This document shows positions 34,264 through 45,181 of a stretch of DNA of 64,000 nt, piece after piece. The position numbers were made by a program, and so were the translations under genes. The notes below the pieces were generated by a model. It had not been told where the DNA came from. It worked only from the letters and a program-made list of their open reading frames with translations, and made no database searches. Within the stretch, counting starts at the first letter, position 1, and each line of letters opens with the position of its first letter. This stretch comes from Artemia franciscana (Eukaryota; Arthropoda; Branchiopoda; Anostraca; Artemiidae): NCBI RefSeq assembly GCF_032884065.1, contig NC_088868.1, forward strand, positions 9,562,234 through 9,626,233, written 5' to 3'.

Positions 34264-37200
34264 ACAAATTTAATTTTTGCTGGTGATTAGAGCAACCAAA
34301 GGTTAGTAAGACTTTAGAAGAAAGAAACTTTTTTTTATCTCTATTGTCGCTAATCCATAAACAATTTAGGGGGGGGGATATATTTTTCCAAACCTAGGGG
34401 GAATATTCTTGATTTTTTCTTCAGTAAAAATGATTCTAGATTCGGGAATTCCTCAGAAGGAAGCAATATTAAACTCTGGAAGCTGCTCAAAGCCCTTAAC
34501 TTTACTTTGATAAGAGTAAGGTATGAAAATTCACGGATAGTCTATAATTTTGGATAAATATCTGACTATTGGGAGAAGGGTTTAAAGTAAAGAGAAAATA
34601 TAAGTATGTATTTTATAATCTTATAAAGTGGCTTTAGGAATTTTATGGAGTTTCCTTCTGAGGAAGACAACCATTGAACTAGTACTACAAAAATGCTCAA
34701 AACCGGGTATTTTTTAATAGAAAAACTAAAAAAAGAGGTATTTTTGATATCTACAGTGGGAAGAGGCAATGGCATCTAAAAGAAAATATCCCCCTTAATT
34801 GTCATCATAATTTGCATATATTGTAATAGATTTATATTCAAAATCGACGAGATTGTCGATCGAATACATTGTGTTCAATTTCACTATTACTGTTTGTTGT
34901 TATCCTGTTAATGCAATGTTTTGCTTAAGAAGAAAAACAATTTTCTTAAAATATAGACAAAACTATAATTTTTTCGGTGGATTAAACGGAAACAAGGTCC
35001 TTTAGTCCAACATTCTTTGTAACACTTGGATATACCACTCTTAAAGCCGAGTAACAACTGGTTTATCTAGGCCTTCCCATTGGTTCTTCCGTACACCACA
35101 CCCGATCCCTGCTCCTAGATCGTCTCATACGACGTATATCTGCTTCTTCTAAATCGATCGCTGTAGCAAAACTTTATTCAACCGCCTACTAATAGCTAGG
35201 CTCTTCAATGCCCAAGCCTTCCCTCCCACCTTGTATATTACTCCATTTTGGAAGCTGTTTATTAGAACTGATTCTCTGAAAGTAATTGAAAGTAATCTGA
35301 AAGTCTGAAAGTAACTGATTCTCGTAAAGCAAATACAAGCTGTTTTTCTTTAATCTTATAAAAATCTAAGGTCATAAAAATATAAACATATATTAAGCAT
35401 ATAGTTTAAGCATATACTTTAACTTTTAGCTGTAAATAAATTTATCTTACTTAGGTAACACGAATATGAAATGACACCTTTTTCCCTTTTCAGGTACTTA
35501 CTTACTATTCATTTTAATTTCTTTCCATTTCAATTTCTGGATGTCTTAGGTTTCATTTATTCGCTCATAGTAATTACTGTTCGTCTTCAACTTAAATAAT
35601 TACATGACTTTAGTTCTGCTCGTCTTATTTATATTTATTTTTGCAAAAGGATTCTTTTCTTCAAAGATTTTAAAATAAATAGGCAGAAAAGACGAGCATA
35701 TCACACATTGCCAAGGCAGAAATCATGCAATGACTGTGAATTTGTATGATTAAAGTTTGGAGTTGGACTCATGCCCCTTCAACCACCGTCTCCCTTCAAT
35801 TGTCAAACTTTTGGTGGAAAAGTAAGTATGATGCTGATGTACTCCGTTTAAAGCAGGATTTTTAATTTCAGTGCAAGCACAAGCTAAGTCTAATCTGCTG
35901 ACTGGTTTTATGCAAAAATGAACTAAGTCCTAACTTGTTTAAAAAGAAATTAGTCTAGGTTACTTAGTTACAATGCGTTTAAGCTTAGAATTTTCGAAAC
36001 AATTCTGAATTTCTAAATTGAATTTTTCAAACCATTTTTTTTTAAACTTGACTCTTTTAATTCATCTTCGTTTAAAGTCTAATTTATTGCTTCATAATAA
36101 TTTCTGTTCGTTGAATGTGTTTTTTTTATATCTCTATTGTGGCTCAGTTTTTTTAGTGTTGTTCTATACTTTTCTATAAAATAAGTTTCTGGAAAGCGTT
36201 TTTTTTTCAAATTAATTAATAATAAAAACGGAATTTGTTCCCCTTCGAATATAAGTTTGGCTTGATGAATATTTCTTTTTTAATCACATGGTAGGCCAAT
36301 TTTAGATAGGTGGAAAACAAACGTAAGAATGCTACATCATACATAAACTTTATTAACATGTTACTAGTGTTGCTTATGTCTGTTTAGTTATAGTGAAGTA
36401 AACTTTGGTGAACTGGACATTGATATAAATAGACGAGCTTATTTCAATATGTTTCTAAAGGCTTTTATTTTAATAGATGATTAGTTCATTTTAGTAAATG
36501 CACATGCTATAGATCAAAATAGGGTTTAATTTCAAATAGGTTAATAAATAGCGGTTCAAATAGGGGTAAATCCTTTTATCAAACAGTGGAAAAAGAATAA
36601 GGAAAAATACTGGATATTTTGATCACATATGCATATATATCTACTGATGATATTCAGTATATTCTACTGATGATATTCAGTATATATTCAGTATATCTGC
36701 TGATGACGGTCATTTCTAATAAAACGATTTATCCGTATTTGAACTGTTATTTATTGAAGGACACATTCCTATTTATATTTCATAGCCATTTATTTTATTT
36801 TAGCTATGCGCTATATTAAAGGTGTGAGACTGGCTAACTTGTCGTTTTTAATTGTTATTCCTGTGCTTTGTTTTTTTCTCACCTATTAAATAGCAACTGT
36901 ACTCCTAAAACTCCTTAAAATTGAGTCAGATCAAAATCCAAAGTACACCGTTAACAAACTTACAGTCCGTTGGCTTGAAAAACAAGGAGAGTGGCTGCAA
37001 CAACGATATTCTGCATTGAAAGCATCTCTTTATTCGTTTCCCCTTTTCCACAGCCAGTGGAGCACTGAAGCATCATAGAGAGCTGTTTAATGACTTATTA
37101 TAAAGGGAATTGTCACATACACTGCCTTTTATAATTAACAAAAAATAATTCTTATAAATAATTTTAATTGTTGTTACGGCACTAGCTGCAACTTAGCGAA

Positions 37201-37503
37201 TCGTGGTTCCTGAGGTAGCTGCTAATTAGGAAAATTAAGATCTATAGCTACCTTCTGTTTTAGGTATGTTTGCTCAATGTTGTTTTGCTCTTTTTTCATC
37301 TTCATTAACAAAATCGAAAAAGTCTTCGCCCAACCCCTTCCCCCCTTCCTAAATTTTTTCGTAAATCGGCACCACTGAACAACACTATATCTATATTTAA
37401 TTGAGAGAATCACTGAGAAAATTGGAAAGCAAACGAAACTAAAGTCTCCTGTACAAGGTCAACTTAACACTAATTTTTAAAAGACTTTTTTTTTGTTTTT
37501 TAG
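34264..37503. other. Gap between the divergent genes; probable WDR19 leader intron
   Basis: No conserved coding exon is visible on either strand. The stretch is AT-rich, mostly unique-looking, with a short G run near 34371 and a small tandem repeat at about 36637-36705 (units containing GATGATATTCAGTATAT). It ends in the polypyrimidine tract and acceptor AG (37502-37503) of the first WDR19 coding exon. Confidence 0.5.
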
Positions 37504-37510
37504 GGGCAAA

Positions 37511-39238
37511 ATGGAGCCGCTATTTATTATTGAACCTCACTCAAAGTCTTCACAACAAAGACTTTCATGGCAGCCAAATGGTGGAAATTATCTTGCTATA
37601 TATGGTGGAAATATGGTATCAGTTTATGACCGCGACGGCAATTGCTTGGATAAAGTTGATCTAGGTGGCTTATGCCAGCTAGGTGTGTGGGACTCCGATG
37701 GTGATTTATTTGCTGTTATCTATGGAAGCTCTTCCGTTTTACTTTGGAATGCAGCCAGTCGACGTAACCATACCCTGGAGATTGGACTCAAAGACGTGGC
37801 AACTTTTGTATCTTGGGCAGTCAGCCAGGCCTTACTAGCCATAGGTACTGAAAAGGGAAATTTACTGCTATACTCAGCTCGCACTGGGAGAAAAATTCCT
37901 GTTTTAGGAAAGCATAATAAGCGAATAACCTGTGGCTCTTGGAGTGAAGAATTTCTTGCACTTGGCAGTGAAGATAAAAGTTTAAGTATTAGCACTCTGG
38001 ATGGGGATACCATTCATACCCTAAATTTGCGTTCACAACCATCTTTGATCAAATTTACGAACTTGAAGTTTCAAGAATCGAAAGTGAAGAATATGAATAC
38101 ACTGAGTGTTGTAATTGGTAGAAAGACGTTATTAATTTTGAACTTAGATGATTATGAGAATCCTCAGGAGCTTGCGTTCCAGCAAAAATACGGTATGATT
38201 GTCGGCTATGAATGGTTCGGTGACGATAACATCGGCGTGGCATTTTCTAATGGTTTCTTTGTGGCTGTGTCGGCACGCAATGACCATATTGGTCAAGAAC
38301 TGTATCAATCCAGAGAGTTTTCAAATATATTAAATGACATGTCTATATCTAATACTTTGAATAGAATTGCTTTAATTGGGGATGATAGTGTAAAATTTAA
38401 AGATACAGAAAACTTGAAGCTACCAATAAAATCCATAGTTGTCAACAACGAAAACATTGAATTTGCATCTTGGTCCGAGGATGGTCGGATTTTGGCTGTT
38501 TCCAGCAGTGAAACTGGTAGGGTATATGCATACATGACAAAGCTTCCTAACCTATGTGCTGCTTTTGGGCCTTACCTTCTCATTTTGGCTGGTTTTAAAA
38601 AGCTTGAGTTACACAGACAATCAAAGCCAGGAAGTATGAGCGAGTTAAAGATTGATAAGGAAGCAGATTTTTTACACATTGGGCCTTCATATTTGGGTTT
38701 CGGTTTAGGAAACCGGGTTTGGTATTTTTTCTATGAGGATAGGAAGATAACTATGGTGACCGAAAAAAACTATAATGGTGTGGTTGTTGATGTCTTAACA
38801 AATATAGAATACACTGCTGTTTCTTGTAGTGACAAGGTGTATATTCATAAAGTTGAAAGTGTTGAAAATGATGAAATTCAAATTTATCCCAATGATGAAT
38901 TTGCCAATTTTGCAGTTACTGCACACGCTCTTACATCAACTTGCTTGATTTACTCACTAGAAAATGGGAACGTACACTTTATCAATGTTACTGAGGCTGT
39001 TCAAGTGACAACTCTTAACCACCACTGTGGCATTGTAGAATTAAGTGTAAGTCCATCAGGTTACCTGACATGCTTCCAAGATACATGCGGCAACACTTTT
39101 ATTCACGATTTTGTTACTAATGAACTGACTAAGCTTGAATTCAAAAACATTGATAGTTTCTTGTGGGAGCATGGTGAATTCAGACGCAAGATTTTTGTCA
39201 CAGTTATTGACAAAACGGCAAAATATTTTGCATACCAG
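37511..39238 (+). CDS. WDR19: WDR19/IFT144 coding exon 1 (N-terminal beta-propellers)
   Basis: First coding exon of WDR19 (IFT144; fly Oseg6, worm DYF-2), 576 codons. It holds the N-terminal WD40 propeller region of this IFT-A subunit. Recognisable stretches are SGNYLA-like GGNYLAIYGG near residue 26, RKIPVLGKHNKRITCGSW around residues 130-150, and a PQELAFQQKYGMIVGYEWFG block, each aligning with vertebrate WDR19. The start is the ATG at 37511, which aligns with the vertebrate N-terminus; the frame is open slightly further left but crosses the acceptor AG at 37502-37503. The exon ends at 39238 in CAG followed by GTAATT, phase 0. The open frame continues about 17 codons into the intron; that tail is not protein. 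Known role: retrograde intraflagellar transport and cargo entry at the ciliary base. One 1.7-kb exon for this whole region is unusual, since vertebrate WDR19 has dozens of exons. Confidence 0.95.
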
Positions 39239-42200
39239 GTAATTAATAGCTCTTTTTTATTCAAGATGCATACCATCAGAAACCATATTTAAAAAATTAT
39301 CTCCTGGGGGAAAATTTTGTTTTTTCCGTCAATTTTGTGTTTTCAGGCAAGCACCAGTTTTTAGGATACTTCAAATGTAGAGAAACGTCACAAATCAGTT
39401 TTTTCGCTAGTTTTATAGATATATCTCTCTCAATATGTTGCCAAACACTTTTTGGTTATTCTTAGTATCAACTTCACTCTACAGAGAATATCCAAGAATA
39501 CCCAATTTAATTAACGGTAGCTTTTTGACCAATTTAGCTAAAACCACCACCTTTTTTGTCTGCTCATTAGCAAAATTATCTCAAGATATAACCCTAAACA
39601 TTTATTTTAAAGAATAGCACGTAGCTTAGAATTATAAACGTATTTTGACCCAATAAACGTGTAGGACCCAAAAGAAAACCAAAAGATACTCAATTCCTTC
39701 AAAAATTTATTTATGGCCAATTGGGCTAAAACCACCTCTTTCTTAGACTGAAACATTATGAAAAATTAACATTGAATGTGTATCAATGAAGGATATCTGT
39801 CTTAAAAAAGAGTGAAAAATATCTTTTTAGACAATTGGAATAAAACCACCTCCTCTTAGACGGTAACATCCTAAAAATTTAACACTGAATATGTTTCAAT
39901 GAAAGATACGCATCTTAGAAATATGTGCGACAAATATTGTTATGCATATAAAGTGAGTGCTTTCCCATCTTATAGGAAAGTGAAAGTTGAGCACCCAAGC
40001 TCAGAACAGAGTTTTTTTTTAGAAAGCTAAAATAAGAACAAGAGCGAAGAGCTCATATGGCACTTGTGATGAGGTCGGAAGAACCAAGAGTCAGAAGCTT
40101 CTTCTCACCAAGTTTCACTACGATCCCTCCACTCAAAGCGTTTTCCAATATTTCTGGCTTCCCCCTCCAAATCCACCTAATGTCACCGGATCTAGTTGGC
40201 ATTTAAAACAAGAGCTCTGAGACACAAGGTCCTTCTAAATATCAAATTTCATTAAAAATCTGATCACCTGTTGTAAGTTAAAATACCTCTTTTCTTCCAA
40301 TTTTTCCAAATTGCCCCCCCCCCAACTCCCCCAAAGAGAGCCAATCCGGTCTGGTTATGTCAATCACGTATCTAGTACTTGTGCTTATCCTTCCCATCAA
40401 GTTTCATAACGTTCTCTCCATTCTAAGCGTTTTCTAAGATTTCCGGCTTCCTCCTCCGACTCCCCCAATTTCACCGGATCCGGTCAGGACTTAAAATAAG
40501 AGCTCTGAGACACGAGGTCCTTCTATATATAAAATTTTTATTAGGATCCAATTATCCGTTCGTAAGATAAAAATACCTTATTTTTTCTAGTAATTCCGAA
40601 TTACCGAATCAGGCCCCCCTCCAAACACCCCCGAAGAGAGCGGATCCGTTCAGGTTATGTTAATCACGTATCTAGGACTTGTGCTTATTCTTCCCACCAA
40701 GTTTCATTCTGATCTCTCCACTCCCTCCAATGACACTAAATCTGGTCAGGGTTTTAAATAAGAGGTCTGAGTCAGGAGTTCCTTCTAAATACCGGATGTC
40801 ATTAAGATCCGATCACTCGTTCGTAAGTTAAAAATAGCTCATTTTTTAATTTTTACCCCCCCCCCCCCCCCACAAAAAATCCCTCGAAGAGAGTGGATCC
40901 GTTCCGGTTATGTCAATCACGTATAAAGGACTTGTGCTTATTTCTTCAAGCAAGTTTTATCCCGATCTCTCCACTCTAAGCGTTTTCCAAGACTTCAGGT
41001 TCTCCCGTCCAATGTCATCAGATCCGGTCGGGATTTAAAGTAAAAGCTCTGAGATAGGAGGTCCTTCTAAATATCAAATTTCATTAGGATCCAATCACCC
41101 GTTCGTAAGTGGAAAATACCTAATTTTTTGTAATTTTCCCGAACTACCGAGTTAGGTCCCCCCCCAACTCCCCCAAAGAGAGTGGATCTGGTCCGGTTAT
41201 TTCAATCACATATCTAGGACTTTAACTTATTCTTCCCAAGAAGTTTCATCCACGATTTCCAGTCCCCTCCCCTCAACTCCCTCCAACGACGCTGAATCCA
41301 GTCGGGATTTAAAATGAGAAGTCTGAGTTACGAGTTCCTTCTAAACACCAAATTTCATTAAGATCCGATCAGTCGTTCGTAAGTTAAAAACACCTCATTT
41401 TTTCTAATTTTTCCGAAGTAACCCCCCCCCCAACTCTCCCAGGGAGAGCGGATCCGTTCCAGTTATGTCATTTATATATTTAAGACTTATGCTTAATTTC
41501 CCACCAAGTTTCATCCCGATCTCTCCACTCTAAGCGTTTTCCAAGATTTCAGGTTTCCCCCTCCTACTCCCCCAAATGTCACCAGATCCGGTCCAGATTT
41601 AGAATAAGAGCTCTGAAACACCGTATTTTTCTAATTATCAAATTTCATTAAGATCTGATCTTCTGTAAATACCTTATTTTTCTAATTTTTCCGAATTAAC
41701 CGTCCCCCCCAGATAGTCGAATCGGAGAAAAGACTATTTCTAATTTAATCTCCACTGGTCTCTGATATGCCTGCCAAATTTCATCGTCCTAACTTATCTG
41801 GAAGTGCTCAAACTAGCAAAACCGGGATCGACAGACGGACAGAAATTGCGTTCGCTTTATGTCACTTGGTAAATACCAAGTGGCATAAAAAGTAATCAAA
41901 GACGACTTGTGTACTTGAATAGCCAGTTGACATGACTTGGGTATCATGATAAGATAAAATAGTGGATTAGGGTTAAAAGATGATGTGACCATTGGATTAA
42001 GATTTCTTTGAGAACTTTTTGTAACACAAAAGCTTATTTTTATGAACATTTTGGAGGTACGTCTATTGGTTTGATAAAACACAATATTTTGAAGAGACAT
42101 ACCATAACTATAAGTTTAATAATAATCGAAATTTACTGGCATGAACATTACTTAAATAAGCATTCAAAATATACTATTGCTTTAAATTGTAAAGAAATAC

Positions 42201-42564
42201 ACCCCAATCATTAAAATAAGGTAAAATCGTTAAAATATATTTTACGCCTCATCAGAAAGGTGTTAGAAGGGGCAGCCAAATTGTCAGTGTGTCTATCTCT
42301 GATGGAAGGTGCTCATGAACGTATTTTATTCACTATACCATAAAATCATCACTTGTTGTGAAGCTTTTGCTTAAGAAAAATATACATATTGAAAGAAAAA
42401 TAAGCATTTCAATACATTTGAATATGACCCCGTAAAATAATTATTTTATTCACTATATTTATTTAAGATGTGCCCAAAATTAGGATAACTCAAACACAGC
42501 TAGGACTGCATGCATTTTCAAATAAATTTATTATGTATTTTTGTTTATATAAATTTTTTTTAAG
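39239..42564 (+). other. WDR19: Only coding intron of WDR19
   Basis: Donor GTAATT at 39239 and acceptor TTTTTTAAG ending at 42564 flank a 3326-bp intron, phase 0 on both sides. More than half of it is a C-rich hairpin-ended repeat element (40037-41891) in the same orientation as the gene. The flanks 39239-40036 and 41892-42564 hold no recognisable feature. I looked for a small exon in between and found none. The protein aligns continuously with vertebrate WDR19 across the junction, so none is needed. Confidence 0.85.
40037..41891 (+). mobile_element. C-rich hairpin-ended repeat element in the WDR19 intron
   Basis: Head AACAAGAGCGAAGAGCTCAT, about six internal units, an end block with TTTCATCGTCCTAACTTATC and GGAAGTGCTCAAACTAGCAA, hairpin CACTTGGTAAATACCAAGTG (41863-41882) and tail GCATAAAAA. 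1.86 kb, with the same architecture as 31264-33230. No target duplication is evident. It lies sense to WDR19. Confidence 0.85.
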
Positions 42565-44787
42565 GAAGAAGGAGAAGAGTCACCGTATATTTTGGAGGTA
42601 GCTGAACAAACACTTGGGGAAAATTTTGTCTTTCATTTATGCTCTGCGCAACTATTTCAGTGTGGAGATGGTGGAAAAGTGATTACTACCCAAACCCCTT
42701 ACCACCCTTCTAGATTGGAAAAGTCCAAAAAAGATCCTGAAAGAAAAATTAGATTACTGATCAATATGGGAGAATATCAAAGGGCAATTAATCTTTGCCA
42801 CGAAGTCGGTTGTAAAGACAAAATCAAAGAAATTGCCGAAAATGCACTAAAAATGTTTGATTTTGACAACGCTGTTAATGCTTTTACTCAGATTAATGAC
42901 ATAAAAACAGCAATGACTATAAAAAAATTTACACATCTTGAAAATGAATTCTTATTAAAAGGTCAGGTCGCAGTTGTACTGAAGAAATTTGACACTGCTG
43001 AAGCAATGTTTCTTCAAAGTGATCCCATCTATGCACTGCGTCTACGAGCAGCACTTCAACAATGGGACAGAGCACTCATTTTAGCAAAACAACACTCACC
43101 TAGTGAAGTTCCTCTTGTTTCTTATGAACTTGCAAAACAGCTAGAATTTTCTGGAGATTATTTGGAAGCAAAAATATATTATGAGGCTGCATTGAGATTT
43201 GAGTTATCAGAAGAAAAGTATAGCAAATGCTTAGCAGGTCTCGCCAGATCGCTCTTAAAATGTGACGAGTTTCAGCAGGGGCTAAAATACGCGCATAAAG
43301 TTAAAGAAGAACAACAGATTGAAGAAATAGCGGAAATCTTAGAAGAAAAGAAACACAATTCTGAAGCTTGTAGTTTTTATGAAAGAGCAGGAAATTGGAA
43401 CAAAGCTGCTTTTTTGTGCGTCCATTTGAAGCTTTGGAGTAAATTAAGGGATATAATTAAAACAGCTGATTCTCCTAAAATTCATGCATTCTATGCAAAA
43501 GCGCTTGAGCAAGAAAAAGATTATAGAAACGCAACAGAGCATTATTTGAAAAGTGGAGACGAATTATCTGCCGTTAGAATCTTAGTAGAAAAGATGAAAG
43601 ATATTGAATCTGCTGTAAAGGTTTATAACAATCATAGGAATGTTGAAATAGCGTCTTTAATAGCTAATGCCTATGCTGAAGCGAAAGATATAAAGCTTGC
43701 AATCAAATACATGATCACAGCTCACAGGAGAAATGATGCAATTGATTTGGCAAAGAAGTCTAATTGCTTAAGTATTTTCAACGAGTTGGCAGATATAGAT
43801 GGCACGACAGAGGATTTTCTGGAATTAGCAATTAATTTTGAATTGAACGGTAACAGGTTAGAAGCAGGGAAATATTATGCAAAGGCAAAAAGGTTTGATA
43901 AAGCATTAAGTACGCTCCTCAATGATATAAGCAACGTGGAATGTGTAGAGGAAGCTGTAAGGATAGTAGTTTTATGCAAGGATACTTATGTAGTTGATAA
44001 AACAATAACTATTTTCCGTGACGAGCCAAATTGTCAAAGATATCTTCCAGAATTGTATTCAGCAAAAGGAGACTTTTCAGAAGCCGCAAACGTTGCTTTT
44101 AGACTTGCTGAAACTGAGCAAAGGAATGGCAACTATAAAATCGCAAGGGCTGTTTTGATAGATTCCATAAGAAGATTGCGGGCAAGTAATTTAAGTGTTC
44201 CCCTTGACCTAATTCGAACTTTGGAACTAGTTCACAGCTATTTGCTGGTACGTATACATTTACAAAAAAGCAATCATTTAGCAGCAGCTCAAATGCTACT
44301 CCGAGTATCTCGTAGTCTATCAAAATTTCAAAGGCATGCAGTTCATATCCTAACAACAGCAGTTCTTGAGTGTCAACGAGCAGGTCTGCGAAAATCAGCG
44401 TACAGTATCGCAGCAATGCTACTAAATTCAAAGTCTAAGGAACAAATTGACAAGAAATACAAATTAAAAATTGAAAATGCTGCTAGAAAACCACCGCGGG
44501 AAGAAGATCAAGAAGATGAAGACTTGACACCTTGTCCTTACTGTGGGGAAATGTGCTTTGTCACAAGTTTGGCCTGTGAAGGGTGTAAAAACACTATTCC
44601 CATGTGCATTGCAACTGGATATCACGTAACGAAGCATGATTTGGTCGTATCCCCGTGTTGCAGTTTTCCTGCAAAGCAAGACGCTTTAGTAGACCTTGTT
44701 TCTATTAACAACTGCTGTCCTTTGTGTGAAACTATCATAAATGTAGATGATATCCATTACGCAGATATTAAGGATATTAAATTTTGA
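42565..44787 (+). CDS. WDR19: WDR19/IFT144 coding exon 2 (TPR superhelix and zinc-binding C-terminus)
   Basis: Second and last coding exon, residues 577-1316, stop at 44785-44787. The joined protein is 1316 residues against about 1340 in vertebrates, so the gene is complete. Residues about 630-1190 form the alpha-solenoid (TPR-like) part, with family blocks such as QLEFSGDYLEAKIYYE, SPKIHAFYAKA and HSYLLVRIHL. The C-terminus carries the IFT144 zinc-ribbon-like cysteines: CPYC at 1233-1236, CEGC at 1247-1250, then PMCIATGYH, a CC pair near 1274 and NNCCPLC near 1295. The true exon begins EEGEESPYILEV after the acceptor at 42564; a downstream TTG is not a start. An AATAAA lies 112 nt past the stop. 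No frameshift or in-frame stop is seen, so it appears functional. Confidence 0.96.
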   Translation, partial: EEGEESPYILEVAEQTLGENFVFHLCSAQLFQCGDGGKVITTQTPYHPSRLEKSKKDPERKIRLLINMGEYQRAINLCHEVGCKDKIKEIAENALKMFDFDNAVNAFTQINDIKTAMTIKKFTHLENEFLLKGQVAVVLKKFDTAEAMFLQSDPIYALRLRAALQQWDRALILAKQHSPSEVPLVSYELAKQLEFSGDYLEAKIYYEAALRFELSEEKYSKCLAGLARSLLKCDEFQQGLKYAHKVKEEQQIEEIAEILEEKKHNSEACSFYERAGNWNKAAFLCVHLKLWSKLRDIIKTADSPKIHAFYAKALEQEKDYRNATEHYLKSGDELSAVRILVEKMKDIESAVKVYNNHRNVEIASLIANAYAEAKDIKLAIKYMITAHRRNDAIDLAKKSNCLSIFNELADIDGTTEDFLELAINFELNGNRLEAGKYYAKAKRFDKALSTLLNDISNVECVEEAVRIVVLCKDTYVVDKTITIFRDEPNCQRYLPELYSAKGDFSEAANVAFRLAETEQRNGNYKIARAVLIDSIRRLRASNLSVPLDLIRTLELVHSYLLVRIHLQKSNHLAAAQMLLRVSRSLSKFQRHAVHILTTAVLECQRAGLRKSAYSIAAMLLNSKSKEQIDKKYKLKIENAARKPPREEDQEDEDLTPCPYCGEMCFVTSLACEGCKNTIPMCIATGYHVTKHDLVVSPCCSFPAKQDALVDLVSINNCCPLCETIINVDDIHYADIKDIKF

Positions 44788-44892
44788 AAGTTCAAATTAT
44801 ATGCATGGCTTAAGCCATTACGACTGATTGTCTGAATTGTAAATTCATAGTCTGGGTTGTAATATATATGATTCTACTAACGAGCTAGATTA

Positions 44893-45181
44893 AGATTAAA
44901 TAAAAAAAAACAGGTTTTTTTAACTGAAAGTAAGGAGCGACATTAAAACTTAAAACGAACAGAAATTACTTCGTATATGAAAGAGGCTGCTTCCTCATCA
45001 ACGCCCCGCTCTTTACGCTAAAGTTTGACTCTGTCTATCAATTCTTCTTTTTAAAACAGTAAAAAACTTTAGCGTAAAGAGCGGGGCGTTGATGAGGAAG
45101 CAGCCTTAGAGTTTTTTAGAGTTTTGGTTACTATTGAGCCGGGTCGCTCCTTATTACAGTTCGTTACCACGAACTGTTTGA
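44893..45181 (+). mobile_element. Short foldback element with terminal hairpin, just 3' of WDR19
   Basis: A roughly 290-bp deletion version of the 18.6-20.2 kb element; both ends are shared. It holds a perfect 41-bp inverted repeat (44985-45025 with 45065-45105) and ends in the hairpin CAGTTCGTTACCACGAACTG (45157-45176). Its first bases include AATAAA at 44899-44904, the nearest poly(A) signal to the WDR19 stop. Confidence 0.75.

Noticed and set aside
37720-38535. Minus-strand frames opposite WDR19 exon 1
   Set aside because: Shadows of a strongly supported plus-strand exon.
39239-39292. C-terminal extension of the WDR19 exon 1 frame (VINSSFLFKM...)
   Set aside because: Lies after a good GTAATT donor; the protein aligns with WDR19 only when exon 42565 follows.
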